From Microcebus murinus (taxonomy: Eukaryota > Chordata > Mammalia > Primates > Cheirogaleidae): a stretch of DNA of 64,000 bases. Of the stretch, positions 35,695 to 47,910 are shown one piece after another. The translations under genes were made by a program, and so were the position numbers. Below the pieces are notes generated by a model, which was given only the letters and a program-made list of their open reading frames with translations, was not told where the DNA came from and did no database searches. Every line of letters starts with the position of its first letter. Position 1 is the stretch's first letter. The stretch lies in contig NC_134116.1 in the NCBI RefSeq assembly GCF_040939455.1, positions 74,913,900-74,977,899 on the forward strand, given 5' to 3'.

Positions 35695-35875
35695 TGGCCC
35701 GCTCTATGGATTCTGGCAGTTATTTAACCTCGGGAACTTGGCTTTCTCACCTGTAAAAACGGGGATAAGAAGGGTACCTTCCTCACCGGGGGAACTGTGA
35801 GGATTAAATGAATTGTGCATGTAAAGAGCTTGGAGCAGCGCCTGGTGCAGAACAAGTGCTAGGCACATGTTTGCT
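35695..35875 (+). repeat. MIR-family SINE
   Basis: 'ttatttaacctcgggaactt', 'ctcacctgtaaaaacgggga', 'gtgaggattaaatgaattgt', 'agcgcctggtgcagaacaag' form the MIR core in the orientation opposite to 30085-30275. Confidence 0.7.
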
Positions 35876-36029
35876 TGTTACTATTTCTACCCTAATAGAA
35901 ATAGGCAGAGGGTAGATAAGGTACAAAAGCAAAATATATAATTTGTTAAATGGTGATATGTGCCGAGGAGACACTAATGCAGGGAGGGGGACACGATGAG
36001 TGGGTGCCTGGCAGGGCAAGAAATTGTCA

Positions 36030-36200
36030 TTCTACATAAAGAATGTCTTCCCTGAGAAAGTGACATTGGAGAAGAGTCTGGAGGGGAGGGAGAGAGGGAG
36101 CCATGCAGTGTCTAGAGGAGAGCATTCCAGGCAGAGCGCACAGCAAGTGTAAAAGCCCTGAGGAAGAGTGAGGAGGCCAGAGGGGTTGGAGGGGAGGAGA
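36030..36200 (-). repeat. L2-type LINE remnant, antisense
   Basis: 'agagcattccaggcagagcg' followed by 'cacagcaagtgtaaaagccc' and 'tgaggaagagtgaggaggcc' is the reverse complement of the L2 3' region ('gcctcagggcctttgcactt'). Confidence 0.6.
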
Positions 36201-36353
36201 GAGGGGGAGAGAAGGAAGAATGGGAGTCGGAGAGCGACTGTACGGCAAGCTCACCTACCAAGCAGGAATTCTTGCTAACGCGTGGCTCTGGCTCCCCTCC
36301 ATCTGCCACCTGCGCCGCCCAGCCGCAGAGCCCGGGCTGCGCCGCAGACTGAC

Positions 36354-36568
36354 CTGCTCCTGGTGCTGACACCGGATCCTCAGCAGCTGGTCGTGGTGCT
36401 CCTCCTGCAGGCGTGCCGCCTCCGCCTCAAATTGCAGCTGCAGCCGCTCCTCCAGCTCCTGCAGCTGGGCCTGCTGCTGCCAGCCCAGCCTCCTCACCTC
36501 GTCCTCGAACCGCCTCTCCAGCTCCTCCTTCTCCTTCTGTAGCTTCTCACACTTTGCCGTATGGAAGG
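36354..36568 (-). CDS. MTUS2: MTUS2 coding exon (longest coiled-coil exon in the window)
   Basis: A 215-bp exon: two bases (CC) completing a codon, probably alanine, then 71 residues ending in phase 0. Acceptor tgctttccgcccag, donor GAGCAG|gtcagt. The peptide starts [20 protein letters not shown] and continues [20 protein letters not shown] and [20 protein letters not shown], ending RCQHQEQ. Glu/Gln/Leu-rich heptads make this a long coiled coil. The homologous MTUS1 block is AFVQQHQAEKTERENRLKEF. It is the most upstream MTUS2 exon I can identify. Its incoming phase requires an upstream exon ending in one base of a codon, which I did not find in the remaining 27 kb. Confidence 0.95.
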
Positions 36569-36869
36569 CTGGGCGGAAAGCACAAGATCGTTCTTAAAAA
36601 CTTGGATAGGAGGCTCAGGAAAGGACTCAACGTGCACGCTCAGATCAAGGCTGCCGTAGCAAACAGGTGAGACCCTCTGACTTCTGGAGGCCCGGCCAGT
36701 TTGCAATGTGCTTTCCTTTCCACCCCATTTGGTCCTGGCAGCAGACCCTGAATACTTAGGTGGAGCCAGAGCCTCAGAGAGACTCGCGAGAGACTCAAGG
36801 TCATCGGTGTGCAGAGAAAGAGCTGGGAAGGCCAGTCAGGGCTTTCTGATTGCAAGGCCCTTAGATCTG

Positions 36870-36990
36870 CTTCTCAGAGGGTCCATGGACCACAGGCATC
36901 AAATATAGTGGGTGTTTATTAAAAATGTAAAACTCCTAAGTGCCCCGAGTAAATCAGAGCCCCTGGGGCAGGAACTCAGGACCTCAAGTG
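36870..36990 (+). repeat. MER5-like fragment
   Basis: 'tctcagagggtccatggacc' and 'gtaaatcagagcccctgggg' recall the MER5/MER1-type hAT remnants that show 'ggtccatggaccagcagcat'. Short and diverged. Confidence 0.4.
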
Positions 36991-37375
36991 TTAGCGAGTC
37001 CCTGAGTGGCTCGGGAGCTTCGTGCTACGCAAGCTGGAGGTGGGGGTGGGTCCGGCTCCTATGGCTGAAATGCCCCCCAGCTGAAATGCCACACTGGATA
37101 ATCTCAGAGAAGGTGCGGGAGTTTCCTTTCAGGTACCCCAAAGCTATACTACTCACTATCCCTTCTGCAGAGGCATTCCGTCCCAATCATGGAGTCAGGG
37201 TTTGGGCCGGAGGCGATGACAGCAGCCACCAGCACTCCTGCCTGAGCTCCTCCTCGGCCTATCAGTGCGTCCCCTGGGCAAGAGCCGAGCGCCTTCCCGC
37301 TAAAGCTCTCTCCCTGAACTGCGAGCCTGCTTCCAAGACCTTGACAGTGTGCTATGTCTAGGCCACGGGGAGCTG

Positions 37376-37377
<2 letters not shown>

Positions 37378-37419
<42 letters not shown>
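37378..37419. repeat. (AC)n microsatellite
   Basis: About 20 uninterrupted AC units, likely polymorphic. Confidence 0.95.
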
Positions 37420-37420
<1 letters not shown>

Positions 37421-38139
37421 CGCGGTGCACATATCCGTCATTTACATTCCACAAAGGTCGAGCCCTACCATGCTCTCTGCTCTGTGCCACAAGCTGGGAG
37501 ACACTGGCGTTTACTTGAAAATAGCACGAGCAGGTACAGGCGCCGATTAACTGCAATCCACACCCTAGGGGCGGTTAGCTATGAGCAGGAATAGACAGCC
37601 AAGAACGTTAAATAGCGTTTGAAACACCCTAATCGGAAGTCCCACCCTACAGAGGCAGCTAATTCAAGGGCTTCTTTGCCACCTTTGGCTCGGAAAGAGT
37701 TTAATTAGGGTGAGGGATGTTAACTTTGTTCCCTGGTGAGCTGAGTGGTAGGTTGGCTGGCTGTGGTACAGGCGCCCGCCCCGTGCGAAGGGCGTGTGCA
37801 CATCCGGCCAGCCCGGCAGCCTCGTACCGTCCCCATGGCCTTCCTGGCCAAGGCTTTCATCAGCCCACTGTCCTGTGTGCCACCATTGAACGGAGGGCTC
37901 TGATCTGCCAGTGCCATCAGGGTGGCGTGGCAGGAGCTGTCCGCCCCTGGAGGTGCCAATAAGGAGATGCACTGTCCCTAGAGAGTTTAAAAATGAAAAC
38001 CAAACCTCTGCTTTCTATTACCGCCTTGCACCAACAAATCTAAGCAATGCTGGCGAACAAACTCTCCTCCTCAAAAAAGACTTTGATTGGCCTACGTTCT
38101 AAACAATTGCTACCATCACTGTTGAGGGTTTCGAATTGT

Positions 38140-38540
38140 TGAGGGCTTTATTTATTTATATTTTTAAAATCACAAACACAGAAAAAAGTTGGAAGTATGG
38201 TACAAGGGCATTATTGAACAAATGACTTTTTCCCTATGAACATTTGAGAGGAAAACATGGACCTGCTGTCCTTGCTGCATATTCCCTACCGTGAGGACAC
38301 TCCCCGACCCCACCACAATGCTGTCACCAAAGTCAGGAAATAAGCACGGATGCAGTTGTGCCGTCCGATGCTCAGGCCCATTTGAGTTTTTCCCGTTGTT
38401 CCAATGATGACCTTTCTAGAAAAAGCATCCAGTTCCAAATCACACGTTGCACTGAAGGAGTCCCTCAGTTTTTCCCTGACTTTTGGGGACTTGGACACTT
38501 TGTTTTTGTTTTTTTGTCATTTAGACTAGTAAGAAGTTGA
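38140..38540. repeat. Probable ancient LINE 3'-end remnant
   Basis: 'gaacatttgagaggaaaaca', 'caccaaagtcaggaaataag', 'gttgttccaatgatgacctt' resemble a widespread old LINE tail (…accatttgagagtaagttg… caatgatgtcc…). Family and orientation not fixed. Confidence 0.4.
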
Positions 38541-39949
38541 CACTTGTAAAGATCAGGAATTTTGTAGACCGTCTCTCAGTTCGGTGAGTCTGATGATTCC
38601 GTTCACTAGATTCGGGTCGTGCATGTTTGGCAGGAATGTCACAGAAGTGGCACTGTGTTCTTCTCAAGTCAGTAATAATGCATTTGAATAATGTCTTTAA
38701 AAAGGAAACCTCCTTGTAAACTGTTTACGTAGTGAGCCAGGAAAATAACATGTGCTACTGATTATTATGTGGTGCAACTGAAGGTAATATTGTGGTATAG
38801 AGGAAAGGGTGTTAAAATGGCCCATTTTGGGTATCAAATACATTAAGTATGCACCTCAATATATATCCTCAATATATATATATTATCATCAGATCTGCTG
38901 TGTGTAAATCTTTAAAAAACAAAGCTGGAAGACACCGAGCTTCTGACCACAGGTAGGAAGATGGCCTTTTGCTTGCTAATAAATATTAGTACGAAAGGCA
39001 GGTTTGGTCAGAGGCTTTGTGGTACCTGGCAGGGAGGGGACAGGGGAGGAGCCCCAGAGGCCTCCCCTTGCTCTGGTCACTGGGGACTACAGTCCCCACA
39101 AAAGGAACTTAATTAATGGTGACTGATGGGCAACATGGCTCAGATCTGGCGGCAGCAGCGTGGAAATAAACGTCTGTGCCCAACAGTTCTGAGCCCCTGG
39201 CCTTACCGAAGCTTCAGCTTTCCCCAAAGAGCTCCTGCCAACTAAAAACGTTATCAGGGATTCCACGAGGGACTTGAGCTCGTGAGAAAAGCTCTCAGGA
39301 TCCACAGGCAGGGTAAGAAGAGGTGCATATGTAAAGACAGGGTTACCCTGGGATGACTAGATTTTAACAGAATAGAACAAAGACCATGGAATGCCAATTA
39401 AAGAACAGTGATGGATGGGTCGAGACAAAGTCAAATTAAAGCAAGTAGAGAATGAAGAATTTTTTCTACGTTGGGAAAAAGCACAGAGCTGCTCAACAGA
39501 GAAAAACATGGGCCCCACCATGCCCCGCTGGGGCCACCCTGGTAGCCAGCTCGCGTGTGGGGGTGGGGAGGCCTGTCTGCAGCTGCAGCGTGCTCTCATT
39601 TCCGTAACTCTCAGTGATCTAACGTCATTGCTCCACGTGTCACGTGATGGGAGAGAATAAAGCAGTGATGTCAATATGTTGCTTGTGTTCAGAACAGGTC
39701 TACAGGGAAGTTCACAGAGAGGAGAGGCGCATGGCCAAGAACCACGTGAAAAGATGGGCAGCACCATTCATTCTTACAGAGGAAATAATTTTTCCTCTAT
39801 AAGACTGAGAAAGATGAGATATTCTGATAATACAGGAAGACGAGGAGGCAACTGGCATCTGATGGACTGTTGGTGGGACTATAATTGATACAGCTGTTCT
39901 GAAGGGCAAAGATATCTTTCAAAATGTAAATGACAGAGATGGCACCTAA

Positions 39950-40115
39950 AGAATGCAGTTTTGTTTTTGGGGCGATGAAAATATTCTAAAGAATATTGTA
40001 GTGACAGTCACAAAACTCTGTGAATATACTGAAAACCACTGAATTGTACACTTTAAATGGGTGGATTGTATGGTATGGCAATTATATCTCAATATAGTTT
40101 TTTACCAGAAAAGGG
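39950..40115 (+). mobile_element. L1 3'UTR fragment
   Basis: 'ttgtttttggggcgatgaaa', 'caaaactctgtgaatatact', 'gaaaaccactgaattgtaca', 'ctttaaatgggtggattgta', 'ttatatctcaatatagtttt' are the well-known L1M/L1P-type 3' end. Truncated, no coding capacity. Confidence 0.85.
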
Positions 40116-40324
40116 AAGAAGATTTTTAAAAAATAATGTAACAGGGAATAGATCACAGAGAATAATGATAGATGTTTTTATAGAAGGAAAGTTGATATTC
40201 TGTTGTTAAAACCCTATATAATAATGGTAAAAACAAATGCTGGCAAAATAAAACACAAATGAAAACCCCACCACTGCACTGTTTTAGATTTACACACACA
40301 TAGATGTATACACATATGGATATA

Positions 40325-41488
40325 CAGTCATGCATCACTTAATCATAGGGACATGCTGTGAGAAATGAGTCATTAGGCAATTTTGTCATTGTGCAAATAT
40401 CATAGAGTGCACTTACACAAACCTAGGGGGGACATCCCACTGCATACCTAGGCTGTACGGCGTAGCCTACTGCTCCTAGGCTACAAACCTGCACAGCATG
40501 TGACTGCATTGGATACTGTCGGCCATTGCAACACAATGGCAAAAGAAGAGGTATAGTAAAATTACGGCATAAAAGATACAAAAAAAGGTACACCTGTATA
40601 GGGCCCTTACCATGAAGGGAGCTTCCAGGACTGGAAGGTGCTCTGGGTGAGTGAGTGAGTGGTGAGTGGATGTGAAGGCCTAGGACATTACTGCACGCTA
40701 CTGGAGACTCTATAAACACTGCTCACTTAGACTACACTAAACTTATAACAAATTTTTTTCTTGCTTCCATAAGAAATTAATCTTTGCTTACTGTAACTTA
40801 CCTTTATAAACTTTTTGACTCTTTAATAACACTTAGCTTAAAACACAAACACACTGTATAGCTGTCCAAAAATATTTTTTCTTTGTATTCTTATTCTATA
40901 AACTTCTTTCTATTTAAAAAAATTTTTGGTATTCCTTTCTTTTAAAACTTTTTTTTTATTAAAAACTAAGACAAGCACACACATTAGCCTAGGCCTACGT
41001 AGGGTCAGGATCATCAATATCACTCTCTGCCACCTCCACATCCCGTCCCACTGGAAGGTTGTCAGGGGCAATAACAGGCATGGAGCTGTCTTCTCCTATG
41101 ATAGCAATGCCACCTTCTGGATACCTCCCGAAGGACCTGCCTGAGGCTGTTATACAGTTAGCTTGTGTTGCATAACAAACAGAAGGAGTACAGTAAACAA
41201 TAAAAAGCATAGTATCGTAAATATATAAATCAGTAACATAGTCATTTATTATCATTATCAAGTATTATGTACTGTATATAATTGTTTGAGCTATACTTTA
41301 ATATGACTGGCAGGACAATAGGTTTGTTTATACCAGCATCACCACAAACAGGTGGGTGAGGCATTGCACTATGAAGTTATGATGTCACTAAGCAAGAGAA
41401 ATTTTTCAGCCCCATTAAAATCTTATAGGACCATATTCATAGATGAGGTCTATGATTGACTAAAACTTCATTATGCAGTGTATGACTG
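40325..41488. mobile_element. Tigger2/MER2-type (pogo family) DNA transposon, internally deleted
   Basis: The left end 'cagtcatgcatcacttaatc' and the right end 'cattatgcagtgtatgactg' are inverted copies. The left end follows TA (40323-40324), the pogo/mariner target. The first 350 bases match MER2 text ('cacttacacaaacctagg', 'ctgctcctaggctacaaacc'). On the minus strand at about 41000-41150 an acidic, Pro-containing stretch (VEVAESDIDDPDP) is the degenerate tail of a Tigger-type transposase. Length 1164 bp, so most of the transposase is missing. Confidence 0.85.
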
Positions 41489-42502
41489 TTTGTAGAACCT
41501 AAGAATAATTCCAACAGTTTCTAAACTAGAGATACATTGAGCACATGAAACTCAAATAAAAATAATAAAAATGCTAATCATTTATTTTGTTTTTACAAAG
41601 TACTATTTTTTTCATGGGAAAAATGTATTATATGCTAATATCAGTAGCTTTAACTCCAGGTAATAAAGGCAATAAATTGACTATACTGATTGTGTAGATG
41701 GAATAAAACAGACAAAAAGGTAAAGAAGTGAATAAAAACAAATCGGTTACATTGGTGAAAAATATTAAATGACATACACCTTTGAATGTAACAGTTTCAC
41801 AAATACACAAAAAAATTGGGTCAAAGGTGACCACGATAGCATGATTTGCCTTAGGGAACTAGGAGGGGGTTAGTTAAATAGATGATGATAAATCCAATAT
41901 ACATATAGGCAACCAGTAAAAAATAAGACAAACCTTTTTGTGGTATTATGGAATGATATCTGTAGTATATTGTTAAACCAAAAAAAAAGAGCAGGATGTA
42001 CAAACAGTATGATTGCATAATTACATTTGTAATGAAAACGTATCTATTATATATTTCTATCCCTTCTCCTTTGGTAGGCTGGGTGTCAAGTTACAGGATT
42101 CACTGTACATTAAACATCTGTAACAATATGTGTTCAATAAAATCCCTACTATTTGTTTACATGCTTTATAAGTAAAAAAATTACTATCATAATTAAAAAG
42201 AAGACTGGGTTTAAAAAAGTTTCTAAAAGTTCTGGTGTCCACTGGTCAGACTTTTCTATTTCACTTGCAGGTTTTTTTTTGCATCAGTGGCAGGATGATT
42301 CATGGAGCTGGTACTCTAGTGCGGGCTCAGAGATTGCTTTTCATTCTAGAGCTGTCTTCCAGCTGCACTGTGGGCTTAAATAAATCACTAACTGGGTAGG
42401 CCTCAGTTTTGCAGTCTATGAAGTGGAAAAGTAATCACTTTGTGCAGATATAGCTCCAATCCCCAAATTCCCAATTGCTATTATATACGAGGTGATACTT
42501 AC

Positions 42503-42603
42503 ATTCTTCCAGCGACCCTCTGTTGTAAGCCCCAGGCCTGTAGCAGATATTGGATAATAAGAGCAGCTGGGCTCCAGGGGGAAGAGCTCTCATAATGGAG
42601 TCC
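42503..42603 (-). other. Candidate unlisted exon (cassette or alternative MTUS2 exon)
   Basis: On the minus strand a pyrimidine-rich acceptor (ggctatttatttctttag) and an optimal donor (GAAT|gtaagtatc) enclose 101 bp. The frame that leaves one base (T) at the donor is open through all 33 codons (DSIMRALPPGAQLLLLSNIC, then YRPGAYNRGSLEE). That phase fits the acceptor at 36568, which needs one base and would give a serine. The surrounding 98-codon open frame (42435-42731) is long for AT-rich DNA. The peptide is not coiled coil and I do not recognise it. MTUS1 homology predicts an alanine (G|CC) at this junction instead, which argues against it being the canonical upstream exon. Confidence 0.25.
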
Positions 42604-43419
42604 CTAAAGAAATAAATAGCCTCTTGCCTCGGGTAAATCTTCCAAAATGTTTCTATTGGGGCATTTTGCAGACAGAGATTAATGTAAGCTAATTTAATAG
42701 CATTAGACAACATCTGGAATCTTACTTTCATTATTTCTATTCACGTGCAAACATATAGCACTTAACAGTGAAAGGCAAATACCACCATAATAAATCTCTA
42801 GAACCCAGGAAGCTGAGAAAATAAAATTTCAAATAATACAATTATGATTGGCCAAGAGAATATAAGACTTCTAATTCATAAGTGTGAATTTGAAAAGCAG
42901 CAGGAGGAATAGATTCTGTTGTACAGTTTTAAATAATTGATCTTTACTGATAATGAATAATACATACATATGATATAAAAGTAGCTAAAATATTATTAAA
43001 GCTGGATTTGGAACACCCTCAGACATTTTTAATATGACCAATTTATGAGTGTAAACCATTAAGATGTAGTATGATCCTTCAGACAGTAGCAGCATAAAAT
43101 TGCTGTTGGAATCATTAGTTTCTACCACAGTTCATAAATCAAGTGAGTAGGAGAATACTCAGCGAGTAAGATCAATTTGCTTTCAACAGCTCTCCCAAGT
43201 GTCTCTTGAATAATTGTAACTTTTCATTGGTTTTTCCAAAGAGGTAGCAAAGATAGGTAATTATAGCGCTAGACTTAAACAGAAGAAAACTATCTGGCTC
43301 TGTAGCTCATGATAAAATCATAAGGAATAATATGCCACCTTTCATGTAATAGAGAAGGCTTTAGATTTAATAACAGTTATAAAATAAATCATCAAAATAT
43401 GATGAAACAATAATCTGTG

Positions 43420-43710
<291 letters not shown>

Positions 43711-43713
43711 GCC

Positions 43714-43960
43714 AGTGTGTGTGTGTGTATATACAGTGTGTGTATATATATACATACATATACACACAGTATATATACATGTTACTATTATATAAATATA
43801 TACATAGCATATATTATACACTAAGCATATTATAATGTATATTATAATTACATACTATGTGTATTATAATGTATATTATAATATATATGTAATATATTAT
43901 ATTTTATATATACACAGTATATATATTATATATTATGTATATACACATACAGTATGTACA
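43714..43960. repeat. (TG)n/(TA)n compound microsatellite
   Basis: A GTGTGTGT run directly after the Alu tail, followed by over 200 bases of TATA/TACA-rich sequence. It probably grew from the Alu poly-A end. The Tyr/Ile-rich open frames here are spurious. Confidence 0.9.
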
Positions 43961-44194
43961 GGTTGTGATTATAAAAGTTACTATCATTACATATTGATGG
44001 AAGGCAATGCCACAATTAGATGAAAAATTAAGTTGTTTCTTTAGGAGCTGGAGAGTAATTGAAAAGACAAAATTACCATCAAGGAAAAAATTTAATTTAA
44101 AAATTACCCATAATCTTACTACACAAAGAAAATGAAATTTTCAATTGCGCAATCCCTTCAGAGTGTTGCAGCCGTGTGAATTCTTAATGTTCTG

Positions 44195-44430
44195 TTAGGA
44201 ATTTCCCGTATCTTCCTACTTGACATTTTTATGGCTACCTTATATTCTCAGGCCGGTGTAGCATAACTTACATCCCCTTACTATGGGACATTTGGGTTGT
44301 TTCCAAGATTCAGCATTATAGATAATGCAGTGGACATGTTCACGCATATATAATTTTTCTTTTATTAGGATAAATTCCTGGGAGTGGAATCACATATTGT
44401 GAGTATCTTTATGCAGTGAAGCCTGTTTTT
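44195..44430 (+). repeat. Probable L1-related 3' remnant
   Basis: 'gacatttgggttgtttccaa', 'cattatagataatgcagtgg', 'ggataaattcctgggagtgg', 'aatcacat' match a common old L1-type tail. Confidence 0.5.
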
Positions 44431-45469
44431 TCTTTTCTTTTTTGGTGGCAGAGATCCTGTAACAAATCTGTGACCAGCGGGGGGAGCGAGGCTGCCTGAA
44501 AAATGCCCTCTGGTGGCGGATGTATTTGTCCAAAGGTGCTAGATCACAGGGACATCTGCCAGGTGTGCTGGGGTCAGAGGCATAGACACATGGTCATGGC
44601 ATCCCAGACACACTGCCCTGTACGCCCTACTCTCTCTTTCTCTAAAACCTTCTTTCTGATGAAACGTTAAGAGGAGAGAAAAGGAGTGGCTGAGAATGAA
44701 GGATGAAAGCTCACAGACCAAGAGTGGGGACGAGAGGGGGAGAGCAGGGAGAGTCACTGGCTGTCCTGCCGTCTCTGCAGGTCCGTGCAGCATTCCCAGG
44801 GCCTGGCGGCCAGGCAGGAGCTGGCACTGTGAGGAGAACCGCTGGCACCTGCAGAGTGCCTCCCGGGTGCCAAGCGCTAGTCTCACCTGGGTGGGCAACC
44901 TTACAGGTAGGCAGCCTCACACATTCGCAGAGAGCCGGCGGGGCTCAGGAAGAGGAGCTAAGAATCTGGGTCAAGGTGAGAGAGGGCGAGGCCCAGAGAG
45001 CGAGGCCGGAGCACCGCCCAGGCCACTCCTTTTCCCTCCGCCCTCAGGTGGAAGCCTCCACTACACGCAAGTGTGGTGATGCTTTGACACAGCTTCCTCG
45101 TTTTGAGTTGCAACACATCTCTGCACCTATCTGTCTCCCGCTCAGTGGGCAAGGGCGCAGTGCCATACCCATATTCGTGTCTGGGTCAGATAGGTGACAG
45201 TCAATACACAGCCAGGGACCTCGAGGAGCACCTGCTGTGCGCCAAGCATCACTCTAGGCGTGGTGGAGAACAAATGGCAGACAAACGAATGAGGGGAACA
45301 TTTAATAGCAAAATGTCAGATAGCAAAAACTTCAGATAATTACGGTGAAGCAAGTCCAATAGGCGAAATGCTGGGGAAGCACTGGGGAAAGAGAAGGCTA
45401 CGGCGGGCGGCCAGGCTGGACAGGGAAGGCGCTAGGAGGAGACGCCATTCGCACAGACCCGAGTGATGG

Positions 45470-46000
45470 GAACGAGGGAGTGTGCACAGAGGTGTGGGAG
45501 GGGAGCTCCGAGAAGAAGGGATGGCAGGTGTAAAAGTCCCGAGGTGGGAGTAACTCTGACATCCTCAGGGACAGAAAGACACCCAGTGGGGCTCAAGTAT
45601 TCCGGAGGAGAGAGGGGAGGGAGGTGAAGTTCCAGAGGAAGGCAAGGACGGACCGTGCAGGGTCTGTGGTTCCTGCAAAGAGTTAGGGTTATACTCTAGT
45701 CACAGTGGACAGTCCCCCGGGAGTCTCACACAGGGGACAACAAGAACAAATTTGCTTTTAAGTCCCTCGGGCAGTTGCACGCAGCACAGACTGCAGGAGG
45801 CCAGGAAGGAGGCGAGGAGTCAGTGAGGGGGTGATTTGGAGTGGGGGCAGCAAGATGCAATGGTGACCGGGACTCTCACTGTTGCATGGGAAGTGACAGA
45901 TCTGGGATGCGCTTGGGGGACAAAGACCTGCTCACGGATTGGGTGAGGGAGACGAGGGAAAGGCAGGAATCAAGAATGACTCAGGCCATTGGTGGAGGTG
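45470..46000 (-). repeat. L2-type LINE, antisense and diverged
   Basis: 'gatggcaggtgtaaaagtcc', 'aggacggaccgtgcagggtc' and 'gaatcaagaatgactcaggc' are reverse-complement L2 landmarks. Reading is patchy. Confidence 0.45.
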
Positions 46001-47080
46001 GCAGGTAAGGAGATGGGACCAATGGCAGGGTCTGGCAGGAATGACGGCCACTCACTGGGCACTGCGCAAATCTTTACTGAATTAACAGGCTCATTCGCAT
46101 CCATGCGCCGGCCCACGGTTCACAGATGTTACGGGGGAATTCCCCACTGGTCCACGATGCTCAGGAAGGGTCTTCCTGGTTGTTGGACATTGTCAATTAT
46201 AGGAAAAAATATGAAATTCAGGACTGCTGAGTTGACACTTTAATGATTAATGATGATAATCTATATCACCTGGTTCACCTGCTGCGGTCTATTTTATCAC
46301 AATATGGAAGTGTTAAAAGTGTGAGGCCTCGGGAGAAACTCTAGCTGTAAATCCCCCGGTGACTTGGGAGAAGGTTGACAGTTGTGTTTTTCTCCCCGAG
46401 GGTCTGTAGAGGGCTTGTGGAAGGATACGTGAGATTCGGCTACAGAAAGGTGAAGAGCGTTTTCTAGCTGCTAGGGGTTTGGGATGCTATGGGACAGGTA
46501 CCGAAAGATGTCTTATCAAGGTGGCATTTTGGAGTGCACTGACGTTTTACTTCCCTGTGAGTCGAACTTCAGGGACACAGTCCCCTAAACAGGATGACTG
46601 CAGAGGTCTCAAATATCCCCGAGTCCATGTCTTTCCAAGGTAACTGACTGCTCACTGAAGCCCGAAGATCAGAGTTTCCAGATAGGAAGAGATTCGAAGG
46701 GGTGGGTGGAAAAAATGAAAGTCCAGGAGCGGAAGTCGTCAGAAGAGAGGGGAGGAGAAGGGACAAAGGCAGATGTCGGAACGGTGAGGCGGGAGGGGAT
46801 GACACAGTCTCTGGCCTCCACTATTCCAGCTCTATCCACACCAGCTGTGGGAGCTTCGGCAAGCCCCTGGGCCACTCTGGGCCCAAACATCCTCATCTGT
46901 CAGAAGAGGAGCTTGGGCGCCTTGAGTGCTCGGCCTTAGCATTCTACATGTCTATGGTCATCGTAATGATGCCCCGGTCACCCAGAAGAGTTTGCATTAC
47001 GTCCACTGTCTTCTGTTAAAGAAGACAGGAAAGGATACACCATTTTTATTATGATTTCCCTTCAAAAGGGACCCCTAACG

Positions 47081-47598
47081 CAGCGGTCCCCGACCTTTTT
47101 AGCACCAGAGACTGGATTCATGGAAGACAATTTTTTTCCATGGACTGGGGGATGGGGGATGGTTTCGGGATGATTCAAGCTCATTACATTTATTGTGCAC
47201 TTTATTTCTATTATTATTACTACATTGTAATATATAGTGAAATAATTATGCAAACCTCTCTGCTAATGATAATCTGTATTTGCAGCCATTCCTCAGGGCT
47301 AGCGTCACTGTTTCATCTCCCTCTCAGATCATCAGGAATTAGATTCTCATAAGGAGCACGCAACCTAGATCCCTTGCATGTGCAGTTTACAGTAGGATTC
47401 ACGCTCCTAAGAGAATCCAATGCCACCACTGATCTGACAGCAGGCGGGGCTCAGGTGGTGATGTGAGCAATGGGGAGCAGCTGTAAATACAGATGAAGCT
47501 TGGCTTGCCCGCCTGCCACTCACCTCCTGCTGTGTGGCCCGGTTCCTAACAGGCCACAGACCAGTACAGGTCTGTAGCCCAGGAGTTGGGGACCACAG
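47081..47598. mobile_element. MER1A-type hAT-Charlie element, near full length
   Basis: The left end 'cagcggtccccgaccttttt' and the right end (minus strand 'ctgtggtccccaactcctgg') are terminal inverted repeats. It is flanked by ccctaacg (47073-47080) and ccctaaag (47599-47606), an 8-bp hAT target duplication with one change. At 518 bp it is close to the roughly 527 bp I recall for MER1A. Non-coding. Confidence 0.88.
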
Positions 47599-47689
47599 CC
47601 CTAAAGAGATAAGCTTCAATTACAGGGAAAACATGCTTTTGCAGAACTGCTCATTCCCCAGTGACATGAGAAATTCATAGTAATATCAA

Positions 47690-47910
47690 TGCTTGACATT
47701 TGTATGTGCTTTATAGTTTATAACGTTCTTTAACACACAATATTAATTTGTTCAACCCTCGCAGCAAATCTCAAAGCTGGATGAAGCAAGCATTTTAGCT
47801 CTGATTTGATAGAAGAGGAAATAGAAGCTTAGAGTGGTTTAGTGACTTGCCTAAGCTGACACAGCCCAAAAGAGAGGGAGCCAGGATTGAATCCAGGTGT
47901 TCCAAATCTC
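47690..47910 (+). repeat. MIR SINE
   Basis: 'ttgacatttgtatgtgcttt', 'agaggaaatagaagcttaga', 'agtgacttgcctaagctgac', 'gagccaggattgaatccagg' are MIR landmarks in order. Confidence 0.8.

Larger units (their letters stand above)
29633..36353 (-). other. MTUS2: MTUS2 intron, 6.7 kb
   Basis: Contains MIR, L2 and low-complexity segments listed separately. A 227-codon plus-strand open frame at 31245-31928 has no start context, domain or splice logic that I can recognise. Stretches 31940-34100 and 34280-35690 show nothing I could name. Confidence 0.7.

Noticed and set aside
16839..36568. Assignment of the coiled-coil exons to the paralogue MTUS1
   Set aside because: MTUS1 shares the exon plan, but its residues differ throughout and its C-terminal tail is not [16 protein letters not shown]. 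The SLC7A1 neighbour matches MTUS2.
37378..37419. CRISPR-like or other spaced repeat arrays
   Set aside because: All regular arrays in the window are eukaryotic microsatellites without spacers, and the organism is a mammal.
40995..41261. 88-codon minus-strand frame as a host gene
   Set aside because: It is the decayed C-terminal part of a Tigger-type transposase inside a deleted transposon.
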